A DNA stretch of 11,718 bases from an uncultured Rothia sp. (GTDB lineage Bacteria; Actinomycetota; Actinomycetes; Actinomycetales; Micrococcaceae): the NCBI GenBank assembly GCA_937935205.1, contig CALGXU010000003.1:1-11718 (forward strand), read 5' to 3'. Under the pieces are notes generated by a model, which saw only the letters and a list, made by a program, of their open reading frames with translations, was not told the DNA's origin and ran no database searches. The first letter of the stretch is position 1; each line of letters begins with the position of its first letter. This document shows, piece by piece, positions 1-6,199 of the stretch. A program made the position numbers and the translations under genes.

Positions 1-1
1 C

Positions 2-124
2 CAGAAGGACAACATTGACGCTTCGAACGTGACTGGCGACTGGGATGAAAAGGAAAGCGCTGCAGTCACCAGCGCTGACGCATCCGCAGATCAGACTCTT
101 GCTACCGAGAAGGCAGGTTCGTAG
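2..124 (+). CDS. C-terminal tail of a probable inorganic phosphate transporter (PitA-like), partial
   Basis: An open frame runs in from the window edge and ends at TAG 122-124, giving 40 residues. They are acidic and rich in Ser, Ala and Asp, with no hydrophobic segment, as expected for a cytoplasmic tail. The sequence alone does not identify the protein. The call rests on the next two genes: a two-helix membrane protein and a DUF3349 protein follow pitA in Mycobacterium (Rv0545c, Rv0544c, Rv0543c), all in one direction as here. If correct, the full protein is a low-affinity metal-phosphate/proton symporter of the PiT family in the inner membrane. The stop lies two bases before the next start, so the genes are probably co-translated. 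The frame is certain; the identity is inferred from neighbours only. Confidence 0.5.
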   Translation, partial: QKDNIDASNVTGDWDEKESAAVTSADASADQTLATEKAGS

Positions 125-126
125 CC

Positions 127-432
127 GTGGAATATCTGATGGACATCGTGAACAAGGTTATTCCGGTGCTGATTGCCGGTTTGTTCTTTGGTGCGGGCCT
201 TCCGGCTCTGTATGCGCTGGGCCTGCGTCTGCTGGCAGGCCGTACCGAGTACACTGCAGACGGTAAGCTCGTTGAAATTGAGCCTCCGGGAACGGTGGCG
301 AAGATTGCCGCGTCTTGCATTTTTGCTATTATCGTAGCAATCGTAATCATCGGTATTCTCTGGGTCGCTAAGGACTTTATCGACCACACTTTCGGCTGGA
401 ATATCTTCGGCGTAACCGGTGGAGGCCACTAA
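127..432 (+). CDS. Small two-helix membrane protein of the pitA-DUF3349 cluster
   Basis: This 101-aa protein starts at GTG 127, two bases after the upstream stop. An in-frame ATG at 139 is a possible alternative, and the purine-rich AAGGCAGG at 110-117 is a weak ribosome binding site for either. Two hydrophobic segments are visible, at about residues 12-36 and 60-84. They are joined by a polar loop containing R-T-E-Y-T-A-D-G-K. The protein has no catalytic motif. Size, topology and position match the uncharacterised membrane protein lying between pitA and the DUF3349 gene in mycobacteria (Rv0544c type). I infer a role accessory to phosphate transport or its membrane environment, but no function can be read from the sequence. 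Confidence 0.8.
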   Translation: MEYLMDIVNKVIPVLIAGLFFGAGLPALYALGLRLLAGRTEYTADGKLVEIEPPGTVAKIAASCIFAIIVAIVIIGILWVAKDFIDHTFGWNIFGVTGGGH

Positions 433-482
433 TCCCGTGAACACTAAATTGAATATGATGACTGCTTCGAAGGAGGGGCTCG

Positions 483-935
483 ATGCCTGATAAGAGCATA
501 ATCTCTCGAGTAATCGACTGGCTGAGCGTCGGGTATCCCAAGGATGTTCCGGTGCAGGACCGCGCGGCTGTGATGGCTATTTTGAAGATGCGTCTGACCG
601 ATGAGCAGCTGCAGGAAGTTGTTCGCCAGCTCATGCAGTCTCGTGCTGCTCGTGGTGAGGCGTACGTGAGCGACCAGCGCATTAACGAGTACATTCGTCG
701 AGTGGTGGATCATACCCCGACCCCGCAGGATATTGACCGCGTCGCTAAGATTCTTGGCGCGCACGGCTTCCTGATTGCGGAGAATCACGTGAACGAGGAC
801 GCCGAGCCTACGGCTGGCGGTACCGAGTACGTGACCTACGATGATCCGACGACCGGCGAGATTCGTATTGCTGAGTTGGCTGCTGAGTCGGCTAATATCC
901 CGGCTCCGAATGCTACCGCTGCGCAGGACGACTAA
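483..935 (+). CDS. DUF3349 domain-containing protein
   Basis: This is a 150-aa soluble protein. Its ATG is preceded by AAGGAGG (470-476) at six-base spacing, which fixes the start. Residues 5-100 match the DUF3349 pattern as I know it from Mycobacterium Rv0543c. They include W-L-x-x-G-Y-P near residue 13, a helix ending K-M-R-L-T-D-E-Q near 35-42, and a second helical part with P-x-x-x-D-I-x-R-V-A-x-x-L at about 81-91. The last 45 residues are acidic, Ala/Thr-rich and probably disordered. DUF3349 proteins are small helical proteins of unknown function, common in actinobacteria. The gene closes the three-gene cluster and is followed by a strong terminator. A role in phosphate metabolism is only inferred from context. 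Confidence 0.85.
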   Translation: MPDKSIISRVIDWLSVGYPKDVPVQDRAAVMAILKMRLTDEQLQEVVRQLMQSRAARGEAYVSDQRINEYIRRVVDHTPTPQDIDRVAKILGAHGFLIAENHVNEDAEPTAGGTEYVTYDDPTTGEIRIAELAAESANIPAPNATAAQDD

Positions 936-977
936 ATAGCCTGCGGTGAGAGTTGAGAGCTCTCATGAAGCTTGTGA

Positions 978-1017
978 CCTATGGGGTGGACTGAGTCCGC
1001 CCCATAGGTTTTCTTTA
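978..1017 (+). terminator. Rho-independent terminator of the phosphate cluster
   Basis: CCTATGGGGTGGA (978-990) pairs with TCCGCCCCATAGG (996-1008) around the loop CTGAG, giving 13 base pairs with one T-G wobble. TTTTCTTTAT follows directly. This is a textbook intrinsic terminator 42 bases after the DUF3349 stop. Confidence 0.9.
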
Positions 1018-1070
1018 TGCCCGTTGAAAGATGGGGGGCAGATAGTCAGCTGATGCATAGGCAAGGGCGG

Positions 1071-1094
1071 TATTCTAGAGGGACTCACTCCCTC
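1071..1094 (+). promoter_or_regulatory. Possible -10 element and adjacent inverted repeat upstream of the 407-aa gene
   Basis: TATTCT at 1071-1076 fits the actinobacterial -10 pattern TAnnnT. It is followed after one base by GAGGGA-CTCAC-TCCCTC (1078-1094), a perfect 6-bp inverted repeat lying where transcription would begin. I see no convincing -35 hexamer. The repeat could be an operator or a leader hairpin. Downstream, GTG 1139 has TTGGAG at 1128-1133 as a ribosome binding site. Confidence 0.35.
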
Positions 1095-1138
1095 AAACTC
1101 ATGGCGGGTTCTGCGCTCGCCCTCATTTTGGAGATTCT

Positions 1139-2362
1139 GTGTCTTCTGTATCTACCTCTGAACCCGAGAACTCTCACCGTACCTCCACTCAAGAGGCCTC
1201 TCACGACTCTTCTGAGGCGGCATCCGTTGCCACTGAGGGCTCCGTCGCTGAGGACTCTGTGGCTAAGGACTCTGCCACTAAGGCCCCCTCTACCCGTGTT
1301 GATGCTGTTAAAGAGGCTGTCGCGGGGCAGGCGCGGCGCCTCGTGATGCCCCGCCGCTCCCTGTTTCTGACTGGTGGTGTGGTTGCCGCTGCCGGGGTAC
1401 TTGCCGCAATGCCGCAGATCGCGGCAACCGGTATTTTGGGTGAGGATGCGGCGGTGGTGGTTTCAACCGAGAAGCTGCTGGCGCGCCGTGAGCGTCTGAT
1501 TCGCGAAAATATTGATACCCGCTACCTGAAGATCGAATCGCTGGGGCGTATCTACGTGGGGCAACAGCGCCGTGAACAGGATCTGCGCCTGGTGGGTTCT
1601 TTCTCCCTCACGGAGGCGGCGCAGGCCGATTTGGCGGCGGCTGCTACGGCGCTGACGAATCTGTCCGTGTACGGTTCTCTGCATAGGCTGAGCGTCACCT
1701 ACGGTGGCGTGGATTCGGCGAATGACCCGCAGAACGTTGCTAACACGGTGACGGATGCGCCGGTGGGCCCGCTGCGCGTGAACGATTCGGCAACCCTGAA
1801 AGAAGAGCAGTGGCTGAAGGTACTGACCGCTAACGCGGCGCTGGGAACTAATGCGAGCTACGCGCAGGTGGGGTTGCTGGCGGATGAGCTGCGCCTGAAT
1901 GCTGTGGTGATTGACGAGAACTATGAATCCCTGATGAAGCGCTTCCGTGCGCTGGCTGAGCTGGATCTGAAGAATGAGCGGGTGCAGCAGATTCACCTGA
2001 ATATTCAGTTGGCCCCGGAGAAGGCGCTGAGCCTACCCTCGGGTGCGCAGTCGAAGATTTCGGTGAGTGTTGCCGAGTCTTCGCGTGTGGCAACGGTTGC
2101 TGATGTGCTGTCGAAGGCTGCCACGACGAAGGATCTGAATACTTTGGCGTCGTTCTCGCTGGTGTGGAATGCTCGCGAGAAATATCCATCGGCGAGCCAG
2201 TGGGATGGGCTCAAGTTGGGTTTCAAAGCGCCTGAGTCGAAGGAAGAATCCGCGAAGGAGGCGCAACGCACCGCGATTCGTAAGTATCTGCAGGAAGTGA
2301 GTGGGCCCCTGCAGGCTCTGACGAAGCGTGAGGCGACGGTGCCGGGCGAGGTTATTTCCTAA
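1139..2362 (+). CDS. Membrane-anchored protein of unknown function
   Basis: I do not recognise this 407-aa protein. The GTG start is supported by TTGGAG about six bases upstream. Residues 1-65 are Ser/Thr/Ala/Glu-rich and probably disordered, with a short internal repeat VA(E/K)DS at about 36-45. A hydrophobic segment follows at about 76-92, preceded by the basic stretch R-R-L-V-M-P-R-R-S. This could be a single-pass anchor with the N-terminus inside. It could also be a Tat-like signal, although the spacing R-R-x-x-F-L differs from the usual R-R-x-F-L. The remaining 310 residues are polar and mixed helical, with several arginine-rich helices, and would lie outside the membrane. Codon choice resembles the first three genes. 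A terminator lies upstream and none is seen before the tRNA downstream, so read-through into the tRNA unit is possible. Confidence 0.8.
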   Translation: MSSVSTSEPENSHRTSTQEASHDSSEAASVATEGSVAEDSVAKDSATKAPSTRVDAVKEAVAGQARRLVMPRRSLFLTGGVVAAAGVLAAMPQIAATGILGEDAAVVVSTEKLLARRERLIRENIDTRYLKIESLGRIYVGQQRREQDLRLVGSFSLTEAAQADLAAAATALTNLSVYGSLHRLSVTYGGVDSANDPQNVANTVTDAPVGPLRVNDSATLKEEQWLKVLTANAALGTNASYAQVGLLADELRLNAVVIDENYESLMKRFRALAELDLKNERVQQIHLNIQLAPEKALSLPSGAQSKISVSVAESSRVATVADVLSKAATTKDLNTLASFSLVWNAREKYPSASQWDGLKLGFKAPESKEESAKEAQRTAIRKYLQEVSGPLQALTKREATVPGEVIS

Positions 2363-2421
2363 AACCCTCCCAAAACCCTCAGTAGTGTGACGGGTCTAAC
2401 GAAAAAAATGTGCCTGAGGAT

Positions 2422-2451
2422 TTGGTAAAGCCACAAAAGGTGTTATAGACT
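2422..2451 (+). promoter_or_regulatory. Promoter of the tRNA-Ala / 5S rRNA unit
   Basis: TTGGTA (2422-2427) and TAGACT (2446-2451) are separated by 18 bases. The second hexamer is a good actinobacterial -10 element. Transcription would begin near 2458-2460, a few bases before the tRNA 5' end. The surrounding DNA (from about 2400) is A/T-rich compared with its flanks. Confidence 0.6.
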
Positions 2452-2464
2452 AGTAAAGCACCGC

Positions 2465-2537
2465 GGGGGCGTGGCGCAATTGGTAGCGCATCTGCTTTGC
2501 AAGCAGAGGGTTAGGGGTTCGAGTCCCCTCGCCTCCA
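2465..2537 (+). tRNA. tRNA-Ala (anticodon UGC)
   Basis: The 73 bases fold as a complete cloverleaf. The acceptor GGGGGCG (2465-2471) pairs with CGCCTCC (2530-2536) with one G-T pair, and the discriminator is A2537. The D stem is GCGC/GCGC. The anticodon stem TCTGC/GCAGA carries the loop TTTGCAA, giving anticodon TGC. The T arm is AGGGG-TTCGAGT-CCCCT. The 3' CCA is not encoded, so it must be added after transcription. The gene lies upstream of a cwsA-like gene and ppiA, a conserved actinobacterial neighbourhood. Confidence 0.97.
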
Positions 2538-2540
2538 CTT

Positions 2541-2657
2541 TCCGGTGATTATAGCAAGAGGGAAACGCCTGGTTCCATTCCGAACCCAGAAGCTAAGACT
2601 CTTCGCGCCGATGGTACTGCACTTTTGTGGGTGTGGGAGAGTAGGTCATCGCCGGTT
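2541..2657 (+). rRNA. rrf: 5S ribosomal RNA, apparently detached from 16S and 23S
   Basis: The sequence carries the conserved 5S core: GGAAACGCC at 2561-2569, CATTCCGAACCC at 2576-2587, GAAGCTAAG at 2589-2597, GCGCCGATGGTACTGC at 2605-2620 and GTGGGAGAGTAGG at 2633-2645. Helix I is CCGGTGAT (2542-2549) with ATCGCCGG (2648-2655), with one wobble. Helix II is AAGAG/CTCTT and helix III CTGG/CCAG; both keep pairing with bases that differ from the common actinobacterial sequence. This argues for an intact, selected gene. The ends are approximate to one or two bases. It follows tRNA-Ala by three bases and should be co-transcribed and processed with it. No 16S or 23S sequence is present nearby. Confidence 0.93.
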
Positions 2658-2670
2658 TATTTTTGAACCG

Positions 2671-2705
2671 AGAACCCCATGTCTTTCGACATGGGGTTCT
2701 TTGTA
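2671..2705 (+). terminator. Terminator of the tRNA-Ala / 5S unit
   Basis: AGAACCCCATGTC (2671-2683) and GACATGGGGTTCT (2688-2700) form a perfect 13-bp stem with loop TTTC, followed by TTGTAT. It lies 13 bases after the 5S end and is a strong intrinsic terminator. Confidence 0.92.
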
Positions 2706-2808
2706 TATCCGGGTAGATTCACAAGATATCTGGTGCCGGGGTATGCACGGTATGTGCACGGGGAGGTTCAGCGTTCTATCTGTAGCGCCTCCCCCCCCAT
2801 TCCGTCCT

Positions 2809-2857
2809 AAAAACAAACAATAGCCGCCCACCAGAGTTAAAACTCTAGCGGGCGGCC
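2809..2857 (-). terminator. Terminator for the minus-strand membrane protein gene
   Basis: GCCGCCC (2823-2829) pairs with GGGCGGC (2850-2856), and an inner AGAGTT/AACTCT stem stacks on top. Read on the minus strand, the hairpin is followed by TATTGTTTGTTTTTAG (complement of 2822 down to 2807). It therefore terminates leftward transcription from the gene ending at 2935. Between the two lies a perfect 14-base palindrome, CGCCGCTAGCGGCG (2881-2894), which may add a second hairpin to the 3' end of the transcript. Confidence 0.8.
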
Positions 2858-2934
2858 GTCTCTCATTGGGCGCTCCCTCACGCCGCTAGCGGCGCCTCAG
2901 AACGCGTAGAGACGAAGAATAGGGGGAACGGTGC

Positions 2935-3270
2935 TTATGCGTTCTTCCAGGGGTCCTCCACGGGACGAGCTGCGTTGTAGGCTGCGGCGCCTGCAACACC
3001 CAGAGCAACCAGCAGACCCAGGAACGCCAGGCCCTTACGGGGGCGCTTGCCGCCGTTACGCTCAATACGAGCCAGTTCCTTCTCAGCGGCGCGAACGGTC
3101 TTCGCGGTAGCCTTACGAGCCTTCTTCAGTGCCTTCTTGTTGCCGGTCAGCTTCTCAGCGAACATCTCAGCGGTCTTACCTTCCAGCGCGGACTCAACAG
3201 CAGCCAGAGAAGAAACAACAGCCTGAGCCTTAGCAGCCTTGCGTGCCTTGCGCTTCTTGCAGCAGAACAT
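2935..3270 (-). CDS. Small lysine-rich, C-terminally anchored membrane protein (positional counterpart of CwsA)
   Basis: I place the start at ATG 3268-3270, which has GGAGG seven bases upstream on the minus strand. A GTG at 3336 in the same frame would add 22 residues but lacks a spaced ribosome binding site. The resulting 111-aa protein begins M-F-C-C-K-K-R-K. It has a long Lys/Ala-rich helical region at about residues 5-78, one hydrophobic segment at about 80-98, and a short tail R-P-V-E-D-P-W-K-N-A. A cytoplasmic coiled-coil-like body anchored by its C-terminal end is likely. The gene is divergent from ppiA, exactly where mycobacteria have cwsA (Rv0008c, a cell-wall and division factor with a C-terminal helix). 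Similarity is in size, topology and position; I see no clear sequence homology, so function is only suggested. Confidence 0.8.
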   Translation of the reverse strand: MFCCKKRKARKAAKAQAVVSSLAAVESALEGKTAEMFAEKLTGNKKALKKARKATAKTVRAAEKELARIERNGGKRPRKGLAFLGLLVALGVAGAAAYNAARPVEDPWKNA

Positions 3271-3431
3271 GGGGTGACCTCCATCGGTTGAAATGCGCCA
3301 GCAGCCAGAAAACGCCGCCGCGCGCGTAGTGTTCACCTCCCAGGATATTCAATTCCCGCCCAAAAAGCCCGCCCAACGGTGCGCCCGGGGCGAAAAAACA
3401 TGTTAGATGGCGAATGAGCGCCGCCCCGTGC

Positions 3432-3443
3432 CACAATAGAGCC

Positions 3444-3444
<1 letters not shown>
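3432..3444 (+). promoter_or_regulatory. -10 element placing the ppiA transcript start at the ATG (leaderless)
   Basis: CACAAT (3432-3437) ends six bases before the ATG at 3444, the distance expected between a -10 hexamer and the first transcribed base. No Shine-Dalgarno sequence precedes the ATG, which supports a leaderless mRNA. No clear -35 hexamer is visible. Confidence 0.45.
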
Positions 3445-3971
<527 letters not shown>

Positions 3972-4034
3972 TAAACCCCATCGGAAGGCTCATACGAGCA
4001 TTCTGCTGAAGGTGTTGAGAAAACACGTATAGTT

Positions 4035-4069
4035 CAGGGGCCCGCCAGGATTCTTCCGGTGGGCCCCTG
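4035..4069 (+). terminator. GC-rich hairpin after ppiA
   Basis: CAGGGGCCCGCC (4035-4046) pairs with GGTGGGCCCCTG (4058-4069), 12 bp with one G-T pair, around an 11-base loop. No run of T follows (CGCTTATATG), so this is the T-poor type of terminator seen in actinobacteria, or a 3'-stabilising hairpin. Confidence 0.55.
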
Positions 4070-4071
4070 CG

Positions 4072-4112
4072 CTTATATGCCCCCGCGCGCCCACACACTT
4101 ATATGCCCCCGC
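4072..4112 (+). repeat. Short direct repeat upstream of the first rhomboid gene
   Basis: CTTATATGCCCCCGC occurs at 4072-4086 and again at 4098-4112, separated by 11 bases. It lies between the ppiA hairpin and the rhomboid ribosome binding site. It may be a regulator site, slipped duplication or promoter segment. No function can be read from it. Confidence 0.6.
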
Positions 4113-4154
4113 ACACCACCCCGGTTGATCCGGTACACGACCCCTGGAGGTTCA

Positions 4155-4985
4155 GTGGAGAACTTTCCCAACTATGCAGGCTACGGGCAGAACCCCACGG
4201 TCTGCGCCAACCACCCCAACCGCGTTAGCTACGCCCAATGCAAGCGCTGCAACCGCACCGTCTGCGGTGAATGCCAAGTGAATCTGGACGTGGGCATGGT
4301 CTGCCCCGACTGCTACCGCGAACTCACGGGCGGCAGGTCGAAGGCGCAGGGTTCAAAAGCACGAGGCTCGTTCCTGGCGCGCCACTGGCACATTACGTAC
4401 ACGCTCATTCTGATTAACGTTGCAATGTACGGTCTGCAACAGATCATTCCCAACGAATGGGTGGTTAGGCACGGCAATATCTGGTGGCCCTACGTCCAGC
4501 ACGGCGAGTACTACCGCATCATCAGCTACGGTTTTCTGCACATGCAGCATGATCCGATGCACCTGGTGTGGAATATGATTAACCTCTTCATCTACGGTGT
4601 GTCCCTCGAACGTATGATGGGGCGCTGGAAGTTCCTCGTGGTGTACCTGGGCTCTATCGTCTTTGGCGCCTTCGGAGTGTACGTGCTGGCTCCTGGAACG
4701 AGCGTGGTGGGTGCCTCCGGTGGTCTATTCGGTCTTATGGGCTCATTCATGACCCTGCTGATCATCATGAAGCAGAAGGACACCGCACGAGTGTTCGTCA
4801 TGATTACTGCCCCGAACATCATCTATAGCATTGTGACCCCGTCAAATATCTCCCACGCATGCCACGCTGGTGGCTTTGTGGGCGGCGTGCTACTGACGCT
4901 GCTACTCGTTCCTTTTGTGAAGAAGCCCGAGTCCTCAGATTCTCTGCCGCAGAGCCCTCAGCCGTGGCAAAACAGCAGGTACTAA
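4155..4985 (+). CDS. Rhomboid-family intramembrane serine protease with N-terminal zinc finger (first copy)
   Basis: This 276-aa protein starts at GTG 4155, set by TGGAGG at 4145-4150 and by the identical start of the second copy. Residues 17-53 form a B-box-like zinc ribbon: C17, H20, C29, C32, C37, C40, C50, C53. The rhomboid membrane domain spans about 80-255. It shows H136-x3-N140 (oxyanion-side residues), the nucleophile S188 in G-A-S-G-G, and the base H237 in H-A-C-H-A-G-G. Rhomboids cleave transmembrane segments of other membrane proteins; the substrate here is unknown. All catalytic residues are present, but C236 replaces the usual Gly before the catalytic His, which the second copy keeps. 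The position downstream of ppiA matches many actinobacterial genomes. Confidence 0.93.
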   Translation: MENFPNYAGYGQNPTVCANHPNRVSYAQCKRCNRTVCGECQVNLDVGMVCPDCYRELTGGRSKAQGSKARGSFLARHWHITYTLILINVAMYGLQQIIPNEWVVRHGNIWWPYVQHGEYYRIISYGFLHMQHDPMHLVWNMINLFIYGVSLERMMGRWKFLVVYLGSIVFGAFGVYVLAPGTSVVGASGGLFGLMGSFMTLLIIMKQKDTARVFVMITAPNIIYSIVTPSNISHACHAGGFVGGVLLTLLLVPFVKKPESSDSLPQSPQPWQNSRY

Positions 4986-5043
4986 GCCTGAAAACACTTG
5001 GAAAATCTTCGGAAAATCCGGCACAAAAATCTTTGGAGGTTCA

Positions 5044-5856
5044 GTGGAGAACTTTCCCAACTACGCAGGCTACGGGCAGAACCCCACGGTCTGCGCCAAC
5101 CACCCGGACCGTGTCAGCTACGCCCAGTGTGGGCGCTGCCGCCGAATTATCTGCAGCGAATGCCAGGTGGCGCAGGAAGCGGGTATAGTCTGCCCCGACT
5201 GCTACCGTGACCTCAATGGAGGCGCCTCGAGCCCGAAGCGTTCCTTCATCGCCCGTCACTGGCATATTACGTACACACTCATTCTGATTAACGTCGTGGT
5301 GTACGGTCTGCAGCTAATCATCCCATTCCGTTGGATGTACAACCTCGGCATGATGTCGGGTCCCCGTGTTCACCACGGCGAGTACTACCGCCTCATCACG
5401 CACGGGTTCGTGCACTCGCAAACTGACCCGATGCACCTGGTGTGGAACATGATTTACCTCTTCATCTTCGGTGTGTCCCTCGAACGCATGATGGGGCGGT
5501 GGAAGTTCCTCTTCGTATATATGGCGGCTACTGTGAGTGCTGGTCTCAGCGTGTACATCTTCGCCTACTACCGTGGTGCCGTGGGCGCCTCAGGCGGTGT
5601 GTACGGCCTCTACGGCGCGTTCTTCGTCCTTCTGCTTCTTCGGAAGCAGAAGGATACTGCACGCCTCTTTATTCTGCTCATGGGTATTGACGTTGTGCAG
5701 AGCCTATTCCACCCGAATATTTCTCACGCGGGACACTTTGGCGGCTTTGTCGGTGGCGCGCTCGCGACCCTACTGATTATCCCGTTCGTGAAGAAGCCGG
5801 ATCCTTCGGAACCGCCGCGACAGGGCCTGCAGCGGTGGTTCAAAGGCCGCTTTTGA
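5044..5856 (+). CDS. Rhomboid-family intramembrane serine protease with N-terminal zinc finger (second copy)
   Basis: This is a 270-aa paralogue of the preceding gene. It starts at GTG 5044 with GGAGG at 5035-5039, the same start context as the first copy. The zinc ribbon is intact (C17, H20, C29, C32, C37, C40, C50, C53). Catalytic features are H131-x3-N135, S183 in G-A-S-G-G and H231 in H-A-G-H-F-G-G, the canonical form. Divergence from copy one is concentrated in the linker after the zinc ribbon (residues 59-68), the first periplasmic loop (about 93-110) and the C-terminal tail. Such changes would fit a different substrate or partner. Only 58 bases separate the two genes and no terminator is seen between them, so they are probably co-transcribed. 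Confidence 0.93.
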   Translation: MENFPNYAGYGQNPTVCANHPDRVSYAQCGRCRRIICSECQVAQEAGIVCPDCYRDLNGGASSPKRSFIARHWHITYTLILINVVVYGLQLIIPFRWMYNLGMMSGPRVHHGEYYRLITHGFVHSQTDPMHLVWNMIYLFIFGVSLERMMGRWKFLFVYMAATVSAGLSVYIFAYYRGAVGASGGVYGLYGAFFVLLLLRKQKDTARLFILLMGIDVVQSLFHPNISHAGHFGGFVGGALATLLIIPFVKKPDPSEPPRQGLQRWFKGRF

Positions 5857-5892
5857 GCCTGAAAATCCGCGGAAAACCGCCGCAGAGGCTGG

Positions 5893-6085
5893 TTATCCAC
5901 AGGGGTTTTCCACACTGTGCATAACTACATTCGTGTAATTCCAAGAGTGTGAGTACATGTTTAAAACCTGTGGATACAACCCAAAACGGGTGAATCACAC
6001 GGTGTGAATTACATCGGTGTAAGAGTTTTCCCCAGATTTCTCCACAGATGTGGAAAACCTTAAGTACCAGGCTGTGTGTAATTAC
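5893..6085. promoter_or_regulatory. Cluster of DnaA-box-like 9-mers in a convergent intergenic region
   Basis: The 343 bases from 5857 to 6199 hold no gene. Within 165 bases I count six 9-mers like the DnaA box TTATCCACA: TTATCCACA 5893-5901 (exact, +), TTTTCCACA 5906-5914 (+), TTATGCACA 5916-5924 (-), GTATCCACA 5969-5977 (-), TTCTCCACA 6038-6046 (+) and TTTTCCACA 6049-6057 (-). TTTTCCCCA at 6026-6034 is a weaker match. Variants of GTGTAATT are interspersed. An A/T-rich stretch follows at 6079-6095, then the hairpin GGCGC-AAA-GCGCC (6096-6108). This looks like an origin or a DnaA-binding regulatory site. It is not a promoter for either neighbour, since both genes end here. Confidence 0.6.
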
Positions 6086-6111
6086 AAAAAAATTTGGCGC
6101 AAAGCGCCGGA

Positions 6112-6154
6112 TAGAACAAAAAGTGCCCGGAAGGATCAACCTTCCGGGCACTTT
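6112..6154 (-). terminator. Terminator of the dehydrogenase operon, possibly bidirectional
   Basis: AAAGTGCCCGGAAGG (6120-6134) and CCTTCCGGGCACTTT (6140-6154) form a perfect 15-bp stem around ATCAA. On the minus strand it is followed by TTTTTGTTCTATCC. It lies 45 bases beyond the dehydrogenase stop. On the plus strand only CTTTCACG follows, so stopping rightward transcription is less certain. Confidence 0.92.
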
Positions 6155-6199
6155 CACGTATCGAGCCCCTCACGGGGCAAAGAAGCAGCGGGTGCGAAC

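Larger units (their letters stand above)
4145..5876 (+). repeat. Tandem duplication containing the two rhomboid genes
   Basis: The two units run from about 4145 to 5005 and from 5034 to 5876. The first 72 bases, TGGAGG to CACCC (4145-4216 and 5034-5105), differ at one position by eye. Similarity continues through both genes, for example around the HxxxN segment. It extends past both stops as GCCTGAAAA, five bases, GGAAAA (4986-5005 and 5857-5876). The DNA before each TGGAGG is unrelated, so the duplicated unit begins at the ribosome binding site. Confidence 0.85.

Noticed and set aside
2545..2823. 92-codon open frame on the plus strand
   Set aside because: It overlaps the 5S rRNA and its terminator; the translation has no protein character.
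5857..6199. Calling this region the chromosomal origin outright
   Set aside because: No dnaA or dnaN is adjacent, both flanking gene sets converge here, and the local skew does not fit an origin. It is reported only as a DnaA-box cluster.
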